A stretch of DNA of 33,600 nucleotides from Planctomycetota bacterium (GTDB lineage Bacteria > Planctomycetota > B15-G4 > SIAN01): assembly GCA_016872815.1 (NCBI GenBank), contig VGYY01000008.1, positions 1 through 33,600 of the forward strand, written 5' to 3'. Positions 25,860 to 33,600 of this stretch are shown here, one piece after another. Both the position numbers and the translations under genes were made by a program. Within the stretch, counting starts at the first letter, position 1, and every line of letters starts with the position of its first letter. A model generated the notes under the pieces. It did no database searches, was not told where the DNA came from, and saw only the letters and a list, made by a program, of their open reading frames with translations.

Positions 25860-27137
25860 TCAGGCGCCCTGCGTCCGCATCTCCTCGTCGCTCACCCGCC
25901 GCTCGTGGCTGGCGAACAGCAGCGCGCCGCCGATGAGCGAGACCAGCATCTGGATCACGCGGTAGGAGACCGCCAGCGCCAGCGCGGCCGCGCGCGCGAC
26001 ACCGGCCGGCGCGAAGAAGTGGATGAACGCGTACTCGCCGACGCCGACGCCACCTGGAGTGAGCGGCAGCGACTGCGCGATCAGGGCCAGCGGCGCCAGC
26101 GCGAAGTAGTCGAGCAGCCCGATGCGGATGCCGACCGCGCCGCCGAGTCGGCTGATCGACCAGAGGATCATGCCGTGGACCGCGAACGAAACGACCACCG
26201 AGTAGGCCACCTGCCAGCCGGCGTTGCGGTAGAGCAGCGCCGCACGATCGAGCTTCTTCAGGACCTCGGCGAACGGCAGCGCCGACAACAGCCGGTCGAG
26301 CCGGATCGCGCGGCGCAGTCGTCGCGACATCACCACGCAGGCGCCGGCGACGATCGCGCCGAGGATCAGGTTGAGCTTCAGTTCGGTCTCGGGGAAGCGG
26401 CCGTGCTGGAACAGCAGCGCCGCCGACGCGACCACGGCGAGGCCGAGCAACCCGATCGCCCGATCGACGATCACCGAGAGCACGGCGGCCGGCTTCTGCT
26501 CCGGATGATCGCGCGCGACCATGATCGCCTTGACCAGGTCGCCGCCGGTCATGCCGGGGATGATGTTGCTGAAGAAGAGGCCGAGGAAGCCGAGCTTCTG
26601 CACGCGCCAGAAGCGCGCCTCGACCCCGGCCGCCTTCAGCAGCACCTGCCAGCGCTGGAACGACAGCATCGCGCCGAGCACGTAGAGCAGCAGCGCCTGG
26701 AACAGCGCTCCCGGCGCCGACGCGAGCCGCTGCAGCGTCGTGCGCAGCCCCGCCTCCGGCTGGTTGCCCAGTTCCCTGCGCACCGCCTCGGTCAGCTCGA
26801 TGCGGCGCGGCACGCCGTCGGCGCCGGTGAGCACCAGCGCGCTCCACATCGTCTCGTCGTCGCCGACCGCGGGCACGAACTCGACGGCGAGCCCGGTCCG
26901 CTCGCCCGTCGTGACCACGAATCGCACGACGTCGCCGTCGGCCGCATGCTCGATGCGGCCGATCAGCGACTCGTCGCCGAACTCGGCCGTGCAGGTCAGG
27001 CGATCGTCCCACGGCACGATTGAGAGGACGAACCCGAGGAGCGCCAACGCGACGACGCCGCGCACCGCCGCCTTCCAGCGGGATGGACGTGCCGTGGACA
27101 CCGAGTTGACCGTCGCTTCGCCCACCGCCCCGCTCAC
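25860..27137 (-). CDS. flippase-like membrane protein (lysylphosphatidylglycerol synthase TM-region family)
   Basis: This is a polytopic protein of about 425 residues of the UPF0104/AglD family. The start was set at the GTG at 27137, which overlaps the DUF366 stop as GTGA; the much longer ORF-track start would run through DUF366. TM1 is near residues 27-43 (GVVALALLGFVLSIVPW). An extracytoplasmic insert of about 90 residues (50-140) follows, then at least six more helices. Family motifs are FFSNIIPGMTGGDLVKA (188-204), VDRAIGL (224-230) and TPGGVGVGE near the C-terminus. Relatives are integral proteins linked to lipid or polyprenyl-carrier handling. The catalytic MprF domain is absent, so it is not a lysyl transferase. 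Confidence 0.85.
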   Translation of the reverse strand: MSGAVGEATVNSVSTARPSRWKAAVRGVVALALLGFVLSIVPWDDRLTCTAEFGDESLIGRIEHAADGDVVRFVVTTGERTGLAVEFVPAVGDDETMWSALVLTGADGVPRRIELTEAVRRELGNQPEAGLRTTLQRLASAPGALFQALLLYVLGAMLSFQRWQVLLKAAGVEARFWRVQKLGFLGLFFSNIIPGMTGGDLVKAIMVARDHPEQKPAAVLSVIVDRAIGLLGLAVVASAALLFQHGRFPETELKLNLILGAIVAGACVVMSRRLRRAIRLDRLLSALPFAEVLKKLDRAALLYRNAGWQVAYSVVVSFAVHGMILWSISRLGGAVGIRIGLLDYFALAPLALIAQSLPLTPGGVGVGEYAFIHFFAPAGVARAAALALAVSYRVIQMLVSLIGGALLFASHERRVSDEEMRTQGA

Positions 27138-27697
27138 GTGACCGCGCGGACCTTGGCCGCTGCGCGATGAATATCGACGATCTCGGCGGCGTACCTTCCG
27201 AGCAGCTCCCGGGCGAATCTTTCCGCTCCGATCCCCGCTTCCGCGAGGCCATAGGTCGGCAGCGGCGTCCCGTCGGTGCGGACATTGATGCCGAAGTGGA
27301 TCAGAGCCGACGTCGGCGACCGCGTCGCGACCGAGACGCTCGCCTTCCGGCCGGCCGCGAACAGGTCGTTGCCGCGAACGCGAACCTCGGGCGCACCGCC
27401 CTCCCGCAGCAGATCGCCGGCGAGCCGCGCCAGCAGGCGCTGCCGCAACACCGCCTCGACCAGCGCGACGCCGAAGTGCTCGACGATCACGTGCACCATC
27501 GCCGGGCTGGCGATGAAGGCGCCGGCGCGCGCGTCGACCTTGTCCACCAGGTCGGCCACGTCGACGCGACACGGACCGAGCCATGCCACCGCCGAGTCGC
27601 CGACCAGCGCGAATTCGTCGAAGGCGAAGTGGGACCGCAGCTCGCGGCCGGTGTAGGCGCGTTCGACCGGGCTCCAGTGTGTCTCGACGACGACCAT
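27134..27697 (-). CDS. DUF366 family protein
   Basis: This is a soluble protein of 187 residues from the ATG at 27697 (GGAG 6 bases upstream), a better start than the ORF-track GTG at 27754, which would overlap the lipoprotein gene. It matches my recollection of DUF366: YTGRELRSHFAFDEFALVGDSAVAWLGPCRV near the N-terminus, then DLVDKVDARAGAFIASPAMVHVIVEHF and a C-terminal helix. The family has no assigned function. It has no signal peptide. It lies 11 bp after the lipoprotein gene and overlaps the flippase-like gene by 4 bp. Confidence 0.72.
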   Translation of the reverse strand: MVVVETHWSPVERAYTGRELRSHFAFDEFALVGDSAVAWLGPCRVDVADLVDKVDARAGAFIASPAMVHVIVEHFGVALVEAVLRQRLLARLAGDLLREGGAPEVRVRGNDLFAAGRKASVSVATRSPTSALIHFGINVRTDGTPLPTYGLAEAGIGAERFARELLGRYAAEIVDIHRAAAKVRAVT

Positions 27698-27708
27698 CCG
27701 CCGCTCCG

Positions 27709-28893
27709 TCACGATCCGGCGCGCGCCGGCTGCCATTCGCCGAGCGCCAGCCACGCGGCTTTCAGCTCGGCGGACGGCGTCGCCGCGTCCCGCTCCAGCA
27801 GGTGGCCGATCGCCGCACGCGCCCAGTGCGCGACCGCGGCGTCCTCATCGTCGAGTTCCTGGGCGAGCGCGCCGCGCAGCGATGGATGGACGTTGGCGCC
27901 GCGGATCGGCGCCTGCGCCAGCGCCTGCAGCCACTCGATCCGGACCAGCGTCACGATGCCCGGGGCGAACGCGCGGTTCAGCTCGCCGGACCACGCGCGA
28001 CCGAGGTCGACGGTGGCCGCCACCGGATCGAGGCGGATGCGGACCTGCCCGGCCACCGCGCGCACGCCATCGCCCGGATCACCGATTCCGCGCGGATGGT
28101 CGGCGGCGGGCGCGGTCGCCAGCCACGCCACCTGACGCGCCTGCGCGATCGCGGCGCGCTCGAGCGCTGCGGTCGCGACCGGCGCGCCGCCGTCCGCGGC
28201 GGCACGCTCGGACCGGTCGACGCGCTCCGCCCGCCGCGCGCCCTTCGCCGCGAGCAGGGCGAAGCGCTGCGCCAGAGCGATCCGCTCGACCGCGACCGCC
28301 TCCAGCGCCGCCGCCGCCCGCGCCAGTTCCGCCTCCCGGTCGGGAGCGAGCGGCGCCGCATCCACGGTCGGCGATTCGCAGAACGCGAGCAGCGGTTCGA
28401 TCGCGGCAAGGAGCGCCGCCTCGTCGTGGCTCGCCAGCGGCCGCGGCGGCGTCGCCGGCAGCGCGTCGCACAGGCGCGCCAGCACCGCGAACGCCCGCTG
28501 CCGCACGATCCGCGAGCGATCGAGCGTGGCCAGGTCGGCGAGCGTGACCACCGCGACCACCCGTTCCACCGGATCGAGCGCGTCGTCGTCGAGCGTCTGC
28601 TCGAGTTCGTCCAGCCGATCCAGCGCGAATCCGACCGGGTCCTCGAGCGGCTCCCGCTCGGTGAGCGGCGCCGGCTCGTCCCACGGCCAGCACCACGCCC
28701 GACCGAAGCGGGCGCCAAGGCCTCGATCGACCACGTCAGGCGCGTAGGTCGCGCGCGGCGCATCCCGCGTCGCGTAGAGATCGCCCAGATCAGCGATCCG
28801 ATCCTGCGGCGTCGCGCAGCTGCACGCGAGGGCAGCGCCAAGCGCGCCGGCAAGGACGGAAGGCGACAGAAGGACGGCGTTCCGCGGCGTCAC
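27709..28893 (-). CDS. exported, possibly lipid-anchored helical protein of unknown function
   Basis: This is a 394-residue protein starting at a GTG with GGGAA 5 bases upstream. MTPRNAVLLSPSVLAGALGAALACSCA is a signal peptide with a weak lipobox (ALAC, Cys24). The body is almost entirely alpha-helical and Ala/Arg/Glu-rich, with segments resembling HEAT-type repeats (VERVVAVVTLADLATL; LRGALAQELDDEDAAVAHWARAAIGHLL). No catalytic motif is seen. The start lies 12 bases beyond the mature 3' end of tmRNA, so its message is either cut from the tmRNA precursor or begins further in. I do not recognise the family. Confidence 0.72.
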   Translation of the reverse strand: MTPRNAVLLSPSVLAGALGAALACSCATPQDRIADLGDLYATRDAPRATYAPDVVDRGLGARFGRAWCWPWDEPAPLTEREPLEDPVGFALDRLDELEQTLDDDALDPVERVVAVVTLADLATLDRSRIVRQRAFAVLARLCDALPATPPRPLASHDEAALLAAIEPLLAFCESPTVDAAPLAPDREAELARAAAALEAVAVERIALAQRFALLAAKGARRAERVDRSERAAADGGAPVATAALERAAIAQARQVAWLATAPAADHPRGIGDPGDGVRAVAGQVRIRLDPVAATVDLGRAWSGELNRAFAPGIVTLVRIEWLQALAQAPIRGANVHPSLRGALAQELDDEDAAVAHWARAAIGHLLERDAATPSAELKAAWLALGEWQPARAGS

Positions 28894-28905
28894 GATCGTT
28901 CCCGG

Positions 28906-29266
28906 TGGTGGAGGCGGCGGGAGTCGAACCCGCGTCCCAGGGTGCCGAAGCGAAGACCTCTACGCTCGTAGTCGATCCATCTGCAGCGTCACCCGGCGGG
29001 GACCGATCGACAGGTCCTGATGCCGGATCAGCCCCGTGTTCTCACCGGCGTGCCTGGGACCTGGGCCCGCCGGCCAGCCTGCTGAGTGGCGACACAGGCA
29101 CCCCCACAGGCGAGGAGTGCCGGTCGTGGCTACCTGTTTTTGTTAGGCGGCCAGTGCGAAGTTGTTGTTCGCAATTGAACGTTTTTCAGGGGTTTCACGA
29201 GGCGCCTGAAACCTCGGAGCGCCATCTCCGCCGCGGGGTTCACCCGGTCGAAACCGTGACGCCCCC
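28906..29266 (-). ncRNA. ssrA: tmRNA
   Basis: This is a one-piece tmRNA of about 361 nt that rescues stalled ribosomes with SmpB. The tRNA-like domain pairs 5' GGGGGCG with 3' CGCCTCC, followed by A and an encoded CCA. The T-arm is GCGGG-TTCGACT-CCCGC, and the 5' end shows the typical GTCACGGTTTCGACCGG. An internal reading frame ends in TAA, and the remainder is GC-rich paired sequence as expected of pseudoknots. Spurious plus-strand ORFs cross it in antisense. Confidence 0.95.
29143..29172 (-). other. ssrA: tmRNA tag reading frame (ANNNFALAA)
   Basis: GCG AAC AAC AAC TTC GCA CTG GCC GCC TAA encodes the nine-residue degradation tag ANNNFALAA. It ends in the ALAA signal seen by ClpXP-type proteases. 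The resume codon is inferred as GCG from the normal tag length; upstream sequence is AUU. Confidence 0.85.
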
Positions 29267-29287
29267 CGGACGATCGAAGCGGCGGTG

Positions 29288-29293
29288 ATCATA
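29288..29293 (-). promoter_or_regulatory. possible -10 element for tmRNA
   Basis: TATGAT on the minus strand ends 21 bases before the tmRNA 5' end, inside the gap after the upstream membrane-protein gene. A clear -35 is not visible; only GTGACG with short spacing is present. Confidence 0.35.
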
Positions 29294-29308
29294 GCGACGG
29301 GACGGCCG

Positions 29309-31165
29309 TCACGGCTCGACCACGAACAGGGCGTTGCCGTCGCCGGTCGGAACGCGCCGGAGGCCGGTGGCATCAAGATAGGCCATCAGCTTCGCCCCGC
29401 TCTCGCGATTGAACTCGAACAACACCCGCCGGATCAGCACGTGGCGCACGCCGTAGCGCGCCAGCAAAGCGCGGTTCTCGGTCGCCTCCTGCGCGAGCTG
29501 CGCCGGCGACAGTTGCGCCGGATCGGCCGGCCGCATGCAACGCGCGACGAACGGCTCGTCCTCGAAGAAGGCGCGCGCGACCGGCGGCACGCGGGTGAGC
29601 GGTCCGCCGAGCAGCCGCCGGCCGTGGACGACCTGCCCGAACCCCATCCGCCGCAGCGTGATCTCGTGGCGCGCCGGCAGCTCGAGCACGGTCCCCGGGA
29701 CCGGGTCGTCGCGCATCCGCGCGTGCGACTCCTCGATCGTGAAGGGCACGAACAGGAACGGACGCAGCGGCGCGACCGTGAAGTACGCCGCGGCCACCGT
29801 CGCGACCGGGAGCCACAGCGCTCGTCCCACCGCGGCGGCCCCGAGCGCGGCGGCCACCGCGCCAGCGAGCTGGAACAGCCGCAGGTGCGCCGCCGGATAG
29901 CGGCCCGCTGCCATCCCGGGCACACCGCGCGCCAGCCAGCCGTAGGGCATCTCGATCGTCTCGCCGAAGAACGTCCGCTGGGGTCCCAGCGCGAGCAGGA
30001 AGCCGAGCACGGCGAGAGCGAGCCAGGCGCCACCGCCCCGTTCCGTCAGGGCGAGGGCGGCGGTGGTCAGGGCGAGCGCCAGGATCGCGCCGCCGACGAT
30101 CGCGGCGGCCGTCGCCGCCGCCCCCGCGACCGGCGGCCGAAAGCGATCGTGGATGTCCGCGGTCAGGCGCGCCGAACTGCGCAGGCGCGCCGGTCGCTCG
30201 CGCTCACCGGGAGGCATCAGGGTCGCCTCGTGCAACACCGGCGCGGTGTACCACGCCAGTCCGTCGAGATCGGGCGAGAGGATCCGCTGTTGCACGCTCG
30301 GGTCGTCCTCGAAGGTCAGGCGGCTGGCGACGTCGAACGCGCTGTTGTCTCGCGCCTGCGCCAGGAGCCGGACGAGGAACGGCGCGAAGAGAGCGGTGCC
30401 GGCAATGCCGCAGAGGAGCGTCCGCAGCAGCGCCGTTCGCAGCGGCGTCCCGCGCCGCCACTCGAAGACGGCGAGCGCGCCGCCCGCGAGCGCCATCTCG
30501 AGGACGGTCGACGCATCGCACGCCGCGGTGAAAGCGAACAGCGCTCCGGCCCACGCGCACCAGCGCCAGCCGCGGCCGCGGCACACCTGCAGCGTCGCGT
30601 GCAGGAACAACGGGATGAACGCGCCGGCGAGGTAGTGGATGCGCCCGAGCTGGATCAGGCGGAATGGCGTGAAGGCGAACAGGCAGCCCGCCGCCAGCGC
30701 GATCCATGCCGGCACACCGAGCGCCCGCAGGAACAACGACAGCGACCACGCGCCGAGCGCGAGCAGCAGGAAACCGAACAGCTTGACGGCGACGACCACG
30801 CCGGGGACGACGCCGAGCAGCGCCTGCAACGGCAGCGACAGCAGGCCGAGCGGCAGCGCCAGCGGCGAAGCGACCAGTTCGGCACCGTGCGGCACAAAGA
30901 CGTCCGGACAGGTCAGCGGATCGACGTGGCGCACCAGCAGCGCCTCGCGGATCCACCAGAAGTCCCACCAGTAGACGTGGTCGTCCAGCGTCCGATCGGC
31001 CAGTCGATCGTGCGGCCCGAGGTGCAGCACGAGCGGCCAGCTCGCCACGGCGGCGGCCGCCAGCGCCAGCAGCACGAACCAGAGCTCGCGGCCGATCCGC
31101 CGCCGTGTTGACGTTTCGCCGGCGGCCCCTGCCACGTCGCCGGCGACCGCTCCGCCCGCGCTCAT
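29309..31165 (-). CDS. polytopic membrane protein, GT-C glycosyltransferase-like
   Basis: This is a 618-residue protein from an ATG overlapping the smpB stop as ATGA. The ORF track adds an out-of-frame smpB leader. TM1 is near residues 28-47. The following loop holds an acidic pair, TLDDHVYWWDFWW (59-71), at the position where GT-C enzymes carry their metal/lipid-phosphate motif. About ten or more hydrophobic helices follow. The last 150 residues form a soluble domain (ESHARMRDDPVPGTVLELPARHE ... HVLIRRVLFEF), as in planctomycete membrane proteins of this type. The fold assignment is inference from topology and the acidic motif. A lipid-linked sugar transferase is the best guess, but no specific family was recognised. 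Confidence 0.68.
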   Translation of the reverse strand: MSAGGAVAGDVAGAAGETSTRRRIGRELWFVLLALAAAAVASWPLVLHLGPHDRLADRTLDDHVYWWDFWWIREALLVRHVDPLTCPDVFVPHGAELVASPLALPLGLLSLPLQALLGVVPGVVVAVKLFGFLLLALGAWSLSLFLRALGVPAWIALAAGCLFAFTPFRLIQLGRIHYLAGAFIPLFLHATLQVCRGRGWRWCAWAGALFAFTAACDASTVLEMALAGGALAVFEWRRGTPLRTALLRTLLCGIAGTALFAPFLVRLLAQARDNSAFDVASRLTFEDDPSVQQRILSPDLDGLAWYTAPVLHEATLMPPGERERPARLRSSARLTADIHDRFRPPVAGAAATAAAIVGGAILALALTTAALALTERGGGAWLALAVLGFLLALGPQRTFFGETIEMPYGWLARGVPGMAAGRYPAAHLRLFQLAGAVAAALGAAAVGRALWLPVATVAAAYFTVAPLRPFLFVPFTIEESHARMRDDPVPGTVLELPARHEITLRRMGFGQVVHGRRLLGGPLTRVPPVARAFFEDEPFVARCMRPADPAQLSPAQLAQEATENRALLARYGVRHVLIRRVLFEFNRESGAKLMAYLDATGLRRVPTGDGNALFVVEP

Positions 31166-31638
31166 CGCCGCCCGCGCGCGGCCCGGTCGATCTCGCGCTT
31201 CGCCTCCCGCGCCTTGATCGACTGCCGCTTGTCGCCCTTCGCCTTGCCCTTGCCGAGCGCGATCACGATCTTCGCCCACTGTCCGTGGAACAGGAGCTCG
31301 AGCGGCACGACGGTCGTGCCCGCCGTCTTCAGCGACGCGCGCAGCTTCTCGATCTCGCGCGCGTGCAGCAGCAGCTTGCGCTTGCGCAGCGGCTCATGGT
31401 TGGCGTCGCTGCCGTGCGAGTAGATCGGGATCTGGCAGCCGACCAGCCACGCCGAGCAGCGACCGTCGTCGATGCGGATGTAGGAACCGGCGAGCGTCGC
31501 CTCCGCCTTGCGCAGCGACTTCACCTCGGTCCCGGTCAGCACCAGACCAGCCTCGATCCGGTCGAGGATCACGTAGTCGTGCGTCGCACGACGATTGCGC
31601 GCAACGACGCGGCGCGGCAGTTCAGGCTTGGTCGTCAT
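31162..31638 (-). CDS. smpB: SsrA-binding protein
   Basis: This is a 158-residue SmpB, which binds tmRNA and delivers it to stalled ribosomes. VVARNRRATHDYVILDRIEAGLVLTGTEVKSLR near the N-terminus and SYIRIDDG are diagnostic. HEPLRKRKLLLHAREIEKL, the GTTVVPLELLFHGQWAKIVIALGKGK core and the basic C-terminal tail (KAREAKREIDRAARGRR) complete the family. The ATG at 31638 gives the normal length; the ORF-track start at 31716 adds 26 unsupported residues. Its RNA partner lies 1.9 kb downstream on the same strand. Confidence 0.97.
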   Translation of the reverse strand: MTTKPELPRRVVARNRRATHDYVILDRIEAGLVLTGTEVKSLRKAEATLAGSYIRIDDGRCSAWLVGCQIPIYSHGSDANHEPLRKRKLLLHAREIEKLRASLKTAGTTVVPLELLFHGQWAKIVIALGKGKAKGDKRQSIKAREAKREIDRAARGRR

Positions 31639-31676
31639 CGACGGACGGTCGGTCCTTCGGAGGTCCGGCGCCCCGC

Positions 31677-31704
31677 TTGACTCCGGAATGAGGCGGCCTA
31701 CAGT
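31677..31704 (+). promoter_or_regulatory. sigma70-like promoter for tRNA-Leu(CAG)
   Basis: TTGACT and TACAGT are separated by 16 bp and end 17 bases before the tRNA 5' end. This is a strong match with the right spacing for a short tRNA leader. Confidence 0.65.
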
Positions 31705-31721
31705 ACCGCGCTCCATTTCGG

Positions 31722-31808
31722 GCCGAAGTGGCGGAACTGGCAGACGCGCTAGATTCAGGGTCTAGTTCCCGCAAGGGAGTGGAGGTTCAAGTCCTCTCTT
31801 CGGCACCA
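31722..31808 (+). tRNA. tRNA-Leu (anticodon CAG)
   Basis: This is a class II tRNA: acceptor GCCGAAG/CTTCGGC, anticodon stem CTAGA/TCTAG with loop TTCAGGG (anticodon CAG, reads CUG), long variable arm TTCCCGCAAGGGAG, and T-arm GGAGG-TTCAAGT-CCTCT. The discriminator is A and CCA is encoded. CUG is a prominent Leu codon in the genes here. Confidence 0.95.
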
Positions 31809-31862
31809 TCGGCTCCTCGCGCGGGGAGCCGGACGCGGGAAGCGGCCAACAGAGCCCGCCGC

Positions 31863-33600
31863 ATGCGCCAGATGCGCCTCATGCGCCACCGTCGGTCGCA
31901 CCCACCCGCGCTCCTCGTCGCGCTGCTGCTGCCTCCCCTCGTCGTTCCCTGCGCCGCCTGCGATCGCGTCGCCGCACCGAACTGCACGATCGAGAGCCTG
32001 CCGATCGGGCTCTCCGACGCGAACTCCGCGCCGGCGCTGCTGGTGCCACCGGGGGATGCGCGTGGCGGGCGGCTGCGCGCGACCCTGCGGCTGCGCGTCG
32101 ATCGCGCGCTCCCGCCTCGCTCCGGCGTGGTCATCGATCAGGGCGCCTTCGACGGCGAGCGCTGCTTCCGCGGCCCCGAACTGCGCTACGCCCTGCCCGA
32201 GCTCGGAGCCGATGCCCGGATCTCGGCGCGACGCCTGGGTGCGGCGACCCCGATCGCCGCGCGCGCGCTGCGGCGCGCCGACGGATGGCTGGCGCTCGAC
32301 TTCCCGGATGGACTCGCCGCCGCCGACGCGATCGAGCTCGATCTCGACGTGGCGGCCAACCCGCTTCCGCTCGAACTCGAGCTGTTCGCGGAAGTGCACG
32401 AGCCGGGACTGCCGCCGCGGTCGCTGCCGGCGCGGGTGGCGGTCCGGATCGTCGCGACGCGGGTCGACTGGCTGCGCGTCCTGGCGCCGGCGCAGGCGGC
32501 GGCGGGAGAGCCGGTCACCCTGCACGTGCTGTTCATGGACGGGCTGTCGGGACCGCTCGCCACCGCGCGCGACAGCCTCGTCCCGACCGGCACGCTCGAG
32601 CTGTCGACGCCGGCCGGGCCGCTCATCGTGCCGCTCGAGGGCGAACCCGACCCGCGCCTGCCGCACGCGGTGACGGTGGCCCTGCCGCCGTTGCCGCCCG
32701 GCCTCCATCGCATCCCCGCGCGCTGGCGTGAACAGCCGCTCGTCGTCGGCCTGTCGAACCCGATTCGCGTCGGCGACGCGGCCACTCCCTGCTGGTTCGG
32801 CACGCTCCACGCCCACACCGCCGTCGGCGGTCACGCCAGCGGCGTCCCCACGGCCGCACTGCGCTACGCCCGCGACGTCACGCGACTCGATTTCGTCACG
32901 CTGAGCGAACACCGCGAGTCGCCGTGGTACGACGGCGAATGGCTGAAGAGCCTCGCGCAGGACTGGACCGAGGATGGACGCTTCGTCGTCCTGAACGGCT
33001 ACGAGTGGACCGACGCCGACTGGGGCCATCGGCATGTCCTGTTCCGCGAGCCGATCGCGCCCGCGCCCGCGCCGGCCGGCCTCGACGCGCTGGCGGCGGC
33101 GCTCGGCGGCGACGCCGACGCCCTGCTGGTGGCCCACCACTCGATCTGGAACGGCTTCGCCGCGCAGCGCCGATTCGTCTGGGGCGCGCCCGACCAACTG
33201 CCGCGCCAGCGCCTCGCCGAGGTCTACTCGTGGCACGGCTCGTCGCTCGAACACGACTCGCCGTTCCCGCTGCATGACAACGCCGACCAGGTGCTGGCGC
33301 GCGAATGGCAGACGGACGTGCTGTCAGCGCTGCGCGCCGGTCATCGCCTCTTCTTCGTCGCCGATGGCGACAACCACCTCGGCAAGCCGGGAGCGCTGGT
33401 CGGCATCGAATGGCCGAAGGGCCGGCGCTACGCCTACCAGGGCGTGACCGGCGTCTTCGCCGCCGAGCTGGAACGGCCCGGGCTGTTCGCGGCGCTCGAC
33501 CGCGGCGCCGTGTTCGGCACCACCGGCGCCCGGCTGGTCGTCGAGGCGACCCGCACCGACGCGCGCGCGCACCTGCGCATCGCCGCCACCGCGCCGCTCG
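31863..33600 (+). CDS. DUF3604 (PHP-like) exported protein, 3' partial
   Basis: The frame is open from the ATG at 31863 to the window end (579 codons) and is missing from the ORF track because it has no stop. Three in-frame ATGs (31863, 31872, 31881) precede a hydrophobic signal segment (PALLVALLLPPLVVPCAAC). An N-terminal beta-rich region runs to about residue 300. The DUF3604 domain then begins with WFGTLHAHTAVGGHASG (His316, His318). It continues with TLSEHRESPWY (His350), NGYEWT, VAHHSIWN (His425, His426), EVYSWHGSSLEHDSPFPL and FFVADGDNHLGKPG. The histidines resemble the metal site of PHP phosphoesterases. Substrate and function are not established for the family. The true start is uncertain because no strong ribosome binding site is seen. 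Confidence 0.85.
   Translation, partial: MRQMRLMRHRRSHPPALLVALLLPPLVVPCAACDRVAAPNCTIESLPIGLSDANSAPALLVPPGDARGGRLRATLRLRVDRALPPRSGVVIDQGAFDGERCFRGPELRYALPELGADARISARRLGAATPIAARALRRADGWLALDFPDGLAAADAIELDLDVAANPLPLELELFAEVHEPGLPPRSLPARVAVRIVATRVDWLRVLAPAQAAAGEPVTLHVLFMDGLSGPLATARDSLVPTGTLELSTPAGPLIVPLEGEPDPRLPHAVTVALPPLPPGLHRIPARWREQPLVVGLSNPIRVGDAATPCWFGTLHAHTAVGGHASGVPTAALRYARDVTRLDFVTLSEHRESPWYDGEWLKSLAQDWTEDGRFVVLNGYEWTDADWGHRHVLFREPIAPAPAPAGLDALAAALGGDADALLVAHHSIWNGFAAQRRFVWGAPDQLPRQRLAEVYSWHGSSLEHDSPFPLHDNADQVLAREWQTDVLSALRAGHRLFFVADGDNHLGKPGALVGIEWPKGRRYAYQGVTGVFAAELERPGLFAALDRGAVFGTTGARLVVEATRTDARAHLRIAATAPL

Noticed and set aside
28905-29288. 127-aa plus-strand ORF (MVEAAGVEPASQG...) and the 462-aa ORF ending RRRESNPRPRVP
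   Set aside because: Both read tmRNA in antisense; the strings are typical tRNA/tmRNA artefacts.
31755-33275. 506-aa minus-strand ORF ending WCRREDLNLHSLAGTRP
   Set aside because: It is antisense to tRNA-Leu and to the DUF3604 frame, and its end is a tRNA antisense artefact.

Overview
This is a very GC-rich bacterial chromosome segment with dense, mostly minus-strand gene content and no sign of mobile DNA. The best guess is a member of the Planctomycetota or a related lineage. Reasons: a eukaryote-type UDP-HexNAc pyrophosphorylase, a secreted EF-hand protein, carboxypeptidase-regulatory-repeat and DUF3604 proteins, an rpmF-plsX-fab cluster, and a tmRNA tag ending in NFALAA. This placement is inference; a 16S or marker-gene check is needed. 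DapB plus Ddl indicate a peptidoglycan cell wall containing diaminopimelate and D-Ala-D-Ala.

Left part (1-10.4 kb, mixed strands): a 5'-truncated repeat protein, then a two-gene minus-strand unit of a coiled-coil protein and a divergent actin-superfamily ATPase. This pair is the strongest candidate for an undescribed system. Divergent from it is a soluble hybrid histidine kinase with a clear promoter. Next come a TolB-like beta-propeller lipoprotein, a degenerate kinase or ChpT-like phosphotransfer protein, an orphan ABC ATPase and a secreted EF-hand protein.

Middle part (10.5-24.7 kb, all minus strand): an intrinsic terminator, tRNA-Val(CAC), tRNA-Leu(CAA), then, read in the direction of transcription, recA, alaS, rpmF, plsX, fabH, fabD, fabG, acpP, fabF, UDP-HexNAc pyrophosphorylase, ddl and dapB. 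The rpmF-to-dapB run links ribosomal protein L32, phospholipid and fatty-acid initiation and elongation, nucleotide-sugar synthesis and peptidoglycan precursors, so it looks like a cell-envelope growth operon. recA has a sigma70-like promoter whose -10 is overlapped by a GTTC-N7-GTTC direct repeat. A near-perfect 36-bp palindrome separates recA from alaS.

Right part (24.9-33.6 kb): a PfkB sugar kinase, a flippase-like membrane protein, a DUF366 protein, a lipoprotein, ssrA (tmRNA), a GT-C-like membrane protein and smpB, all on the minus strand with several 4-bp stop/start overlaps. On the plus strand there is tRNA-Leu(CAG) with its own promoter, followed by a DUF3604/PHP-like exported protein that runs off the window and is absent from the supplied ORF track.

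Starts were chosen from Shine-Dalgarno spacing, family length and overlaps. Several differ from the ORF track, including non-ATG starts for acpP, fabF, the pyrophosphorylase and others.
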